In this document: piece after piece, positions 51,001-64,000 of the stretch
Position numbering within the stretch: the first letter of the stretch is position 1
How the letters are laid out: each line of letters starts with the position of its first letter
Source of the DNA: Ascaris suum
Taxonomy: Eukaryota; Nematoda; Chromadorea; Rhabditida; Ascarididae
DNA: 64,000 nt
Reading direction: 5' to 3'
NCBI GenBank assembly: GCA_013433145.1
Contig: CM024176.1
Span: 9,844,520-9,908,519, forward strand
Made by a program: the position numbers and the translations under genes
The notes under the pieces: generated by a model
Told to the model about the DNA's origin: nothing
The model's input: only the letters and a program-made list of their open reading frames with translations
The model's database searches: none

Positions 51001-51477
51001 TTGTTCTGTCGTCGTCATATGACTGCAGAAGAGTGAGACTAATGACCTTTGGGTGCATGATGGAAAGGACTACAAGATTGCGGGCAGGTAGCAGTTGTAC
51101 TTGATATGGAAATTACGCCTGAAGGAAAATATCGCATTTTTTTGTTGGCAACAGGCGTCGCCGCATCAACGTTGTAACTCTTATGGTGCTAGAGAGATAC
51201 TCTACATATGCCAGTTGTCCAAGGACATTGGTATATATCATTCTGTTAACGAGCAACCCAATATCCTGGACTTCCGGAGGCGAATTAGGTCGCACTAAAG
51301 CCATTAGGCCGGTTGCCATATTGTCGTGTATCGCAGTAATGTCATTCCCCATATCCTCTTCAGCAGCAATTCCACACCGTTGCTTCCACCAATTCATGTC
51401 AGAGACAGGGTAAGGAGCGCAGCGGAGGCGTATTACGCCAGCCGAACAGACGCATGTAAGTGTGAGGACTAATTCAC
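48100..51477. other. 3.4-kb block of higher G+C, no recognised gene
   Basis: Many lines here are near 50% G+C (for example 48180-48240, 48480-48660, 49900-50000, 50890-51000) against about a third in the flanks. It carries many short frames on both strands but none with a recognisable domain, no terminal inverted repeats that I could find, and a C14 run (50807-50820). It could be an old mobile-element insertion, degraded exons, or an unrecognised gene with short exons. Confidence 0.5.
50801..50822 (+). repeat. C-rich run (C14)
   Basis: CCCCCT followed by fourteen C. Confidence 0.9.
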
Positions 51478-51579
51478 CTGCGCGTGCTAATAAAGCAAGA
51501 CGTGGGACAGCATATATAAATAGTGTTTGGATTAATGCTTGGAAGATTGCAAGAAAGCTTCCGAATGATTTATCAACAG
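51478..51579 (-). CDS. Candidate exon with one membrane segment, weakly otopetrin-like
   Basis: A 102-base exon bounded by an acceptor TTTCATAG| (AG at 51581-51580) and a strong donor CGCAG|GTGAAT (GT at 51477-51476). It reads VDKSFGSFLAIFQALIQTLF, then IYAVPRLALLARA. The Q-x-x-x-Q-T-L-F-I core on a hydrophobic helix resembles, from memory, a conserved membrane segment of otopetrin proton channels. This cannot be verified here. The frame stays open past the donor to 51113, giving 159 codons in all, with a quite protein-like stretch (EVQDIGLLVNRMIYTNVLGQ). If unspliced, the product would be a different, unrecognised protein. No neighbouring exon was identified in either direction, so this may be a remnant. 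Confidence 0.27.

Positions 51580-55230
<3,651 letters not shown>

Positions 55231-55313
<83 letters not shown>
55231..55313. repeat. (AT)n microsatellite, about 83 bp
   Basis: Uninterrupted AT dinucleotides, ending at ACGTAGTCGAC. Confidence 0.97.
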
Positions 55314-55314
<1 letters not shown>

Positions 55315-55836
55315 GTAGTCGACAGCAGAATTTATTTCATTCCGAAATATGCCCATGAAAATTTTATCCGCAACTAAGATGTGTGCCTCTTCAATCGTCT
55401 TGTTCACCTAAGTGGAACCAGATAACGCGAAGTCAACGAATAAGGATGTCTAAATTTCGTCCAGCCACTGTTAAACCTGAGTTGGTGGCCATTCGATACT
55501 CGATGAAAACTGTTCGAATTTTTCAATGAAATAAAAATTACTAGAGCAAGAATGCGCAAAAACTGTTAAAATTTTTCAAGATTTGGGGTTCTCCCGTCGG
55601 TGCAAGAAAGGGAAATAAGTGGGGAAAAACGATACGTTTTCAACTTTGTAAACATGCAAAGATGCCGACAATTTATATGCTCACTAGTTAGCCTCACATT
55701 GTTTTTATGAATCCTCAGAGATGTAACGGTTTGATTATTTCCATCAGCCACATAGGAAACATTGCGCGCAAAGAAATGTTCATCGTCATATCCCAAACGC
55801 GTAAAACTATGAATTGAAAGAGCTGATTAGGTGCTG

Positions 55837-55867
55837 GAGGGGGTTGGAGGGGAAAGAGGGGGGGGGG
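55837..55867 (+). repeat. G-rich tract with G-quadruplex pattern
   Basis: GGAGGGGGTTGGAGGGG, then AAAGA and a run of ten G. At least four GGG tracts are separated by loops of up to seven bases on the plus strand. Confidence 0.85.
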
Positions 55868-58800
55868 TTACTTTGAGACAGATCCCGGTAAATTGCTGAT
55901 TTCGTTTTCTCAGTAGAAGTTGCTGAAACGAAGTATGTTGACCTTAACGATAATATTATATCCTTCTCAAAAAATGATACATTAATAAGCAAATTTACCG
56001 ATGTTTTTTTTCATCGAATCTATCAAACTGAGCAGTTTATACATAGATGTGAAAAAGTGTTGATTGTTTAGTGCTATGGTTTTTATTAAGCATTCAGATA
56101 AGTCGCTATATATATAAAAGAACCAACGAAGATGGATCGTTTGGAGAACGGCGTGAAGTGAGCTGCCTCTGGGGATTTGTCGCCTACGGCGAGCACAAAG
56201 TGGTAAAGATAGACTCGTCCACTTTTGAATATAAACGATATCGTCGATTAAGTCCACGCCTTCTGCTAGGAAAATTTTGCAACAATGTGCTAGAAATTTT
56301 AGTTGCCCATTTCATTCGGTCAACCGTATCACTGAGAGAAACAATAAATTCGAATTTCTTATTTGTTTATGATAGTGTTGATTACAGAGTTACGCTCCCA
56401 CATCTATTTTCTCATTCTGATCATTACTCTCACAGCGTTCTTTTTTCGTATGTGTAAAGAAGAAAATAGTAGCCTTTGCAGTTAGCAAAGAAAGAGTAAT
56501 GAGGAAACAAATGAAATCTCGTCTGCTAAGACCATGCGAAATGTTATCTGCCTAAGCTAAATGTGTTGCCCTCTTCTACTTCATTACTCTTTTTACATCT
56601 CCTTATCTCTTGCTTTATGCATTTGAATAAGAAGACCAATTCAAAAAAAAAAAAAAAAAAAAAATGGGGCGATAGAACGCTGTTACGCGAATACCGTAAA
56701 AGATTTTGATACTATAATACCGTAAAAACTAAAACAGATTTTGAATCTAGTCGCAAATGATCCTTACAGTTTGCGTTTCTATCTCTGTTAGCATGTTGAT
56801 GATGTCTTAACCACTGATATGAATAACAAAAAATGATTATGACTCAAGGCATACTATCGCATTTGATCGGAACAAACTCCTTGTATTCTTCTGTGTTCGC
56901 ATTAAATACGCTAAGGAGCGCTGGCTGGCGTCTAATGTTTTCTCGCATGATTCGACGAATACCGAATCGTCGTCTCATAGAGCGATAACACATTGAGCAA
57001 ATGGCAAGCATTCAGCAACGAAACGCTTTATTTCGACTCTTCGCTATTTCCTCATTTTTTTTAAAATTTCATCTCTGTCTTCATAGGTAGTATTGAGAAT
57101 ATTTCAAGTTAGTAATTTATCATTGTTGTGCACATATAAATGCTCAAGTGATGATACATGCATATTGCTCTCTCAATGGAAACGTTGAAATGTAACGCGC
57201 AACAATTCCACCATATTTTCTTCCCATAGGAAAAGCTTCCAAACCTGAGAGATATTTGAATATGATCTTTGATGTCTAATTGCTTATGATATGTAAGTAT
57301 TATTATTTGCATCAAGCAAATGTTATAGAATATGTCAACGAATATCGAACAAATAGCGTAAAAAGAAAATCTCCTCTTGATTGATTTAATAGCGAGGCGC
57401 ATTTATTTCGAATGCCACCGCATTAAACAGCTGGCCTAATTTAGCATTGAGCAGAAATAGCCTGATGTGCAGAAATAATTACTTCTTCTATACGACATAA
57501 AAGTTTATAGGATCTAGTTATATGGTCACTGTGGCCACCCAACGAATCTTCTGACGGTTTTGTAGTTTCTACGAATACTGCTCAAATAGTGATATTATAT
57601 AGTCTATAAATGAGAGCATTTCTTTTGCTAATCTCTCCAAGTAATTTTTATAGGCATTATCAGCTGTAATAAAATTTGCGTATTTTGGGATTTTCTTATC
57701 TAAAATTCGACGGCACTATTGGACGCCGAAGGGGAGGCAGTTCTTCGCTCATCTTCTACTACCAATTTTCATGAAATTCGTCATATTGCAATTGAGCTTA
57801 GAACATTTGAAAACACTCGGCAAGCTTCTAGAAGAGAGATTTCGTTCGTTGCATCATTCAAAAGCGTTTTCAAACTTGCCAGTTAAATTATCGCATTAAA
57901 GTAAGAGATATAGTATTTTGATATTTTAGATAGCAGTACACAATTGATGTTGTGGCCGAAGGCTCAGTCGCACATGCACACATGGAGAGGCATGAGGATG
58001 CTAGGAAATTACAAAAGCCAGGGTTGAGCGGTCTAACGGGTGAAAACCTCGAACTTTTGGCAAGATTTTCAAACTTCAGGTGCCATTTGACCTCAAATAT
58101 ACTCGCATCAAGTTTCATGACTTCTGCAACATTACGACTGTAGTTACAGGATTCTGATGTCTCTGTCAGCTTCTATGAGCGAGAATGTTTTTGATGCCTC
58201 TATCGCGCATTCAGCAGTTATGAGCTCATTTCATGCGAATGAGGCCCACAAGACAGGAGAGCCTTTAATTCTATTAAATGCACTTTGTTTATTGGAATCA
58301 CCTGAAATATCCGGCTGAAAATTTCCATTTTACGTCTAATTCGGACCACCCAAATTTCTGTAAGGGCAAATTTGTAACGATGGGAAATGATGTGGAACTA
58401 TTATGGTGTATAGTCGGCGGAAAAACCTCCAGCAATCATAACTAAGCACGAATTAATATATCGGTTGCAAATGAATAAAAAGCAAAATCCATTTGACGCT
58501 TTTCGAATGAAATTCAGCTTATTTGCTCGAGCAGACATTCGACTGTAAATAGCCCTCAGGCACCAACGAATCTAAATTAATTTCGTAAAGCTGCGGAACG
58601 GGTTAATTCATTTATGTGGAAACTGTTTTGGATAACAGACGATTCCATAGATTGCACTTGAATTGACTCATGTGACGCCTTTTTTTTGAATGAAATTCCC
58701 TTCCATAGTGACTTGCAATTGAATTATTTGCAATTTAATCAAATAAACGATGTAATATAGTTTTCTCTTTCTTTTCTTTTCTAATAAACCTTAGAGGTAT

Positions 58801-61800
58801 ATGAAGTATGTTTTCGTTGGCATTTCGAACGATGATGGCTTCCTGCTATACAAAAATATGAAATTCTCGTCTATAGCATCGGTGAAGCGCAATTGTTGGC
58901 AATTTTGCTGCAATTTTATACGTTCACTTTCTTCGTTTTACTGCTTAGCAACTAAGAGGTATATGCAAAGTCGGCTATCAGGTAGATGAATTTCTGCGAT
59001 TTTGAATCTCGTTGGCATTAAATGTTATAAGTTTCCGTTGATCCTAAAACAGTGACCATTTGTGCTATCGAAAACCCTCACGGGCATTTGATAAATGTTC
59101 ACCTGATATAAGATTTTAATTGAAAATATTATGTTGCTTTCATGTTTTTTTTTTCGTTTCATGTCGAAAATGCAACCGTTCATGATAACGTCTCTCCCCA
59201 CTCCCCCTAGCAATGATTAATCGAGCACTTTAATTGATTTTTTTTTTGTCATTAAATTGTGCACATTTTCAAGCCTGACGTATTTAGCATTAAATGTTTC
59301 ATACCATTATGCGAAAATATGCACATATATTTGGCGATCAAACAATCTAAGTGTTCGAGTTTTTAATTCGATTTTCTGAGATTCCGCACATTTATAAATT
59401 TTTATCGAGTGGAATTTCAGTGCCAATAAATAATTTTCTCATTTCACTCGAAGCTCTTAACTGGCCTACGTTCCGACATTTGTCGAAGTCTATTTGTTAG
59501 TCGGTGTGTCTGTCTGCTTGTCTATCGTTTCACCTAAAGTTTCTGTTCATAAACCACAAAAACCACTTTATATGATCTAATGTGCGCTGTTGACACTCGA
59601 GGGCGATCTCCAACTCAGTTTTATCAACACATATCATCTCCTCGATCAAGCGATAGCAATTTCTTCGATCAACAACTGCTAGCGTCATAAAATCTCATGT
59701 AAATTTCTTTTTTATCGGTCGGTCATCGCCCCATGAATAGATTTTGTTAAGATTTAGAGTAGAAACGTCATCAAATCTCCACATTCCTTCAGGCGCAATT
59801 TAAAAGCAAATCTAACGAGAGTGTCAGCGGACGGATATATTTCTTCAACGATTGCTAAGCAGTAAAAATTCGAACGGAATTCAAGAAAACGTTTCTTTCC
59901 GGAAGAAGTAAACGAAGTTTGAATACCGCTAACAAAAGAATGAATGAAAAATTAATGTGAAGCCGACAGCAGCCATTATAATAAATTTTCTTAATAGCGA
60001 TCGTTGAGCCTTCTCGAGGAGAACAATGTCGATTTCGCTTGCAGATTTAGGTCATTTATAAGTTCTTCCTAGTTATCTAGAAAGATCTTAATTTCTTTCT
60101 TTTTTCCGTCTTTCAACCTTCCTGAGAAGTATATTAATCCTCGCACGTTCTAGGTTATTTTTGATAATTTGATCAAGTTCAAGTTCATGTTCAAGTTCAA
60201 GTTCGCTTCAAGTTTTATATCATTAGGATATACATCATCCATTAGCTTTCCCTTTATTTTCGATGTACTCAATTTGAAGATATAAAACTTTGATCACGAT
60301 TTGCTTGAAAATAAATGTAGATCTAATCATTTATGAATCTATTCTTTCATATTTATATGTCATATAGAGGGGACGATTTTATAGTGTAAAATCGAAGAGA
60401 TATCTGTTGTTATGCGATCGTCAAGTTTTCCAGCAACTGCCATTAGTCCTGGAAATCAGCGCATCATGTTTATTTGATAGTAATGGGCAACTTCATGATA
60501 TTGATACGTTTCAGGGATCGATACATCGGATTTCTTCTGTTTTATTCTTTTCTGAATGATCTATTGCGTCACAACAAATTTCAACTAGAGTTGAAGTTGG
60601 GAACGAAGATTCATTGACTCTCCAATGAACAGAATATTTGGCAGCTGCAAAGATCTCGTTAAAATTATCAAACATTTTCATCAAATTCTCAAATTCTTCT
60701 GAGGGCTTGCAATATCTATCGCTTACAATAAAGTTGGCAATTCTACAAACATAGCTGTGCTATTATTTTGACAATCATTTCAGCTAAATTAGAAAATCAC
60801 GCATAAATTTTGAATGAAATAATTTCATATTTTCTATCACGACAAATTTCCTATCATATTTTCTATCACGAATAATCTTATTGTGAAACGTATTCATTCA
60901 CGTCCAATGATGTTCAACTCCTCAATGTGATTTTATTTGATTCAATTCATATTCATAACTATTCATTTTACTTAAGGAAATATACTCAATGAATTTTTCG
61001 TAATATATATCGCCGTTAAGTGATGATTAATGATTGATAACAATTGTTGAATTATTTTGCATGGAATTTGTTGAATAATTTTATAAGAAATTAATATTGA
61101 AAATTTTTTTGAAATGTCGTCTCATCATCAATTTTTTTTTCTTTTTTGATGCATTCATTCATTTATCTCGTTAATTTCTCTCTTTCAAATAGTGAAATTT
61201 ATCGACTCAAAAGAAATTCTTTTTTCTCGAATTTTCAGCCGAAATTTTTACTCAAAATGTGAAATACTTTCATCGGAATAATATTTAATGCGTCGAATGA
61301 TTTTTCTATAGCAATGATTATGTAATTTTTTTTTGCATACTTAATTGATGCTTTAAGAAATGAGTATGGAATGATGAAAGTTTTTTTTTTTAAAGAGGTA
61401 ATGCATCCTTAGAGATTATTTCATATTGAAGGCTCATAATATTTGCAATATTAATCCATTTTTCTCCTTTTCTGTTCTATAAATCGTTTAGTGTTGCTGA
61501 AACGTTTCCGAGCGTTTATTTTATTTATTTTCTATCGTTTCTTCATTTTCTTTATCATAAGTGATAAACGATGATAAATATTAATTCATTACTTCGAATA
61601 ATTTTCGAATATAGAAATCTCATACAACATTATTTTCGATAATTTCTCTTCTCTTTCGAACGCATTTCATTCTTTTCATTTGCTATATTTGGCTAATTTT
61701 ATTGAAATTTTTTGCTGAAAATATTAATCAATTGGCGAATATTAGAATAAAATAAAGCTTTTTTTTTTTTAGTAAAAATAATTATGCAAATAATTTTAAG

Positions 61801-62076
61801 CCAACTTGAGGAATGATCTCATCATAATTATAAAATATTTATATTGATATTAAATCTAGAAATTATAACTATCGAAATATGCAATGATAAGTTGACACTA
61901 GGAAACACCTGTGTCGAAAATCGATATAATATTAGAAAGGAAATGCTTTCTTTCGCATTCACAAATCTCATTCGCCTTGTTTTGCGTGTGATACGTATTA
62001 TTCATATCAAGCGCTTACTCTAAACGATTATCTTCACAATTTTAAGTGTTATTTCAGTAAAAAAAAAAATTTTCAG
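55868..62076. other. Long stretch without a supported gene
   Basis: A 128-codon plus frame (56071-56457) contains balanced codons and a stretch EVSCLWGFVAYGEHKVVKID, but it has no ATG start and a competing minus frame. An A22 run lies at 56643-56664. A TTCAAG repeat lies at 60172-60218. A duplicated CATATTTTCTATCACGA lies at 60829-60870. From 60250 to 62050 the DNA is very AT-rich with no motif. Confidence 0.4.
60172..60218. repeat. (TTCAAG)n-like minisatellite
   Basis: Seven imperfect TCAAGT/TCATGT units in tandem. Confidence 0.8.
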
Positions 62077-62247
62077 ATGCGATACGTTTTGTTGTTCACA
62101 ATTTTCTTCATGATAAGCGTCATCTCGGAAGGACGTTATATTCAGGAATCGCTCTCATACCCTTCTCGACGTGCATATAATTTTGCAGATTTCGTCTCTC
62201 TACCATTATGGAGTGGTGGTAATCAGAGATTTTTTTTTTTTCAATAG
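62077..62247 (+). CDS. Putative small secreted peptide precursor
   Basis: ATG 62077 follows directly on a strong TTTTCAG (AG at 62075-62076), the layout of a nematode trans-spliced or first-exon start. The frame reads MRYVLLFTIFFMISVISEG, a classical signal peptide, then RYIQESLSYPSRR, a dibasic site, and AYNFADFVSLPLWSGG. Read straight through, it ends after 56 codons in a poly-Phe stretch from a T-run. More likely a donor at GGTG|GTAATC (GT at 62219) removes that. An AG near 62312 would give an in-phase continuation (KWREKNIKPKYYSSIL and on). A signal peptide followed by a processed segment suggests a neuropeptide-like or other secreted peptide. I do not recognise the family. Confidence 0.42.
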   Translation: MRYVLLFTIFFMISVISEGRYIQESLSYPSRRAYNFADFVSLPLWSGGNQRFFFFQ

Positions 62248-63068
62248 GAAAGCTTTTAACTATTCGAAGAATATAATCATTCTATAAATATCTGCATTTT
62301 AAATTCAGTTAGATAAATGGCGAGAGAAAAACATCAAACCTAAATATTACTCATCTATTCTCTCCCACATATCAAATTTGTAAAGAAGCTCCCACTAGCG
62401 ATTGTTGATAAAGAACACATGTTGGTGGGGTGGAAATTAAAGCAGATATGTCCGTCCATGAGGCCTTGAATTTCTCATATTGGCGCTCTATATTAGCCAA
62501 TGATGACTGGAAATAGATGTTACAACTCGTGAAATGATATGATATGATTGATATCAAATCCTTTGTATTTGATAAATTACAGCATAATGCACCATCAACT
62601 TAAGCAGTTATAGAATTAAATAACGATTTTGTAATTTTATGACCTATAATATCTTTCAAAATTGATATCCGCAAAAAATTATAAACGAATTTTCTTAGAA
62701 GTACGACATTTATTCACTAAGACTAAGGTTTTCGACAACTTGATAGCTTACAAAAGACCAGCTAAATAACTACTATTAGGCTTATGTATGTGCGATTCGG
62801 CTTATCTGAGGATTAAAATCAATGAGCAGCTATATATGTGAAGTATAAACAGCACCACCCCATGCACAATACAGTAAATGAATTAATGGATACAATAGTA
62901 CTGAAAAATATCTTAAACAACAAATATTCCTCTCACTAATCTATCAGTTGACAACGCGAATTCATTCAATTTCGGCCTATTGTTTTCTTTCCCCCCTGAA
63001 GATATAGCATCGCATGGAAGAATCCTAGGCTCGAGAAGATGGGTAGAAATTAGAACAGGACAACCGAG
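62248..63068. other. Stretch without a supported gene
   Basis: It includes the possible downstream exon of the peptide gene (about 62313-62384). Otherwise AT-rich with no motif. Confidence 0.4.
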
Positions 63069-63233
63069 ATGAACCGGAACGGTACTAAACTATTCAAATG
63101 CAAAAGAGTACCGGAATCAGAAAAATCGGGAAGCACACGTTATCGTACCGGAGAGTCGCATCGGAAATCGCATAGCCAAAGAGCATCGAAATCCGCAGAA
63201 TTCGTTCCAACTAGTGCAGTAATCTCGTCGTAG
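63069..63233 (+). CDS. Basic 54-codon ORF in a GC-richer patch
   Basis: ATG 63069 to TAG 63231-63233. The product is rich in Arg, Lys and Ser (MNRNGTKLFKCKRVPESEKS at its start, repeated RxS and SxR further on) with no recognisable domain. An AG 11 bases upstream could be an acceptor, and a donor GCA|GTAATC lies near the end. Two other plus frames are also open over much of this patch, so this is weak. Confidence 0.2.
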   Translation: MNRNGTKLFKCKRVPESEKSGSTRYRTGESHRKSHSQRASKSAEFVPTSAVISS

Positions 63234-64000
63234 TTTGCATGTATGCGTCAGTCGGCGAAAAACATACTCTCATACACAGTTATTCCTATATCAATCTAGA
63301 ATCAGGAATCCCTCAGCATCTTCGATCGATGGGTAAACTGCTGAATGCATCTATTTGAGCTATCGTTTGTTTTCTTTTTCTCTAGGTAATAGCTAATTTG
63401 ATGCAATTTTTTATAAATCATCACAAAAGCTTTTTTTTCCACATATACTTGTATGCATATCCTTCGGTAAAAATTTTAGTTTTTCTTACTTAAGCATCAT
63501 CTACGGTAAATTTATTGAATTTGCGTCATACTATGATATGATCGTTGCGAAAAAAATTAACATTTGTTGAAGTGCATCACTTTAATTTTTAATTGGACCG
63601 TTGACATCTGAAGGTCAAAAATATTTCCGCTCCGTACCGACCGATTTTCATTTCGCGCTGACTAGACTAGAGAAAAGCAGATTTTTTTTAAAAGTAGATT
63701 TGTAAGTTTGATCGAATCGAATAGATAAAGAGGCATTATTTTACATACTTGAGATTTTGTTGGAATCCTGTGAGAGCGGTTGGTCATATAAGCGTGGTGA
63801 AAAAAACATGCATGGAGTATCAGCTTATCTAGCATACTCTTCGACTGATGACGTATAAACTGGTGACCAATCCCAAGAGGTAATTGTATTTCCCAAAAGA
63901 AAATCATGTTATTATAATTTGTCACTATTTTTGATTATTCGGATAACCGGTCACATGATGAAGTGGAATGCAAAAAGCGCATATCGTGCCAATCAACGTT
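63234..64000. other. Right edge, no supported gene
   Basis: AT-rich with T-runs. A minus frame at 63662-63925 (87 codons, unrecognised) is at chance level. Confidence 0.4.

Noticed and set aside
56071..56457. 128-codon plus frame, and a competing minus frame resembling part of an enzyme
   Set aside because: Neither has a proper start or acceptor. The resemblance on the minus strand was too vague to name a family.
57952..58143. Plus frame reading VAEGSVAHAHMERHEDARKL
   Set aside because: Only a doubtful acceptor, and the opposite strand is equally open.

Overview
The window is AT-rich (about one third G+C) eukaryotic DNA, dense in homopolymer runs, long (AT)n arrays and other simple repeats. 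Genes are few and split by introns. Splice acceptors of the TTTTCAG type, start codons lying directly behind such acceptors, and a CARD domain that looks like those of CED-3 and CED-4 all point to a nematode. That is an inference; no rRNA, tRNA, mitochondrial or spliced-leader gene was seen that would settle it. No bacterial features (operons, ribosome sites, CRISPR, IS elements) were found.

One gene is recognised with good support. It is a two-exon, minus-strand gene (exons 8243-8061 and 3427-3263, with a 4.6-kb intron) whose joined frame of 115 codons is almost entirely one six-helix CARD, the death-fold domain used in apoptosome and caspase assembly. A TTTCAG acceptor sits one base before its ATG and a stop follows soon after helix 6, so it reads as a CARD-only protein. 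It is the most interesting object in the window. A second solid call is a decayed non-LTR retrotransposon reverse-transcriptase fragment at 42521-42867.

All other coding calls are weaker and are marked as such: a partial exon at the left edge (1-155, minus), two short signal-peptide ORFs (2861-3007 and 62077-62247, plus), a 5' exon candidate at 29118-29315 (plus), small ORFs at 37684-37842 and 63069-63233 (plus), a two-exon small ORF at 41107-40743 (minus), a possible membrane-segment exon at 51579-51478 (minus), and an unassigned 198-codon ORF at 31744-32340 (plus). Most other open frames of 60-130 codons are at chance level for this composition.

Layout: 1-8.3 kb holds the left-edge exon, a small secreted-peptide ORF and the CARD gene. 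8.3-28.4 kb is intergenic or intronic DNA with simple repeats and one 172-bp (AT)n array. 28.4-32.4 kb holds a CA/TG-rich tract with a 26-bp inverted repeat, a 5' exon candidate, a duplicated repeat pair and the longest ORF. 34.5-46 kb holds TTTA repeats, small ORFs, the LINE remnant and a 303-bp (AT)n array. 48.1-51.5 kb is a block of clearly higher G+C with no recognised gene. 54-64 kb holds two more (AT)n arrays, long repeat-poor AT-rich DNA and the second secreted-peptide candidate. The genes do not form an evident pathway together.
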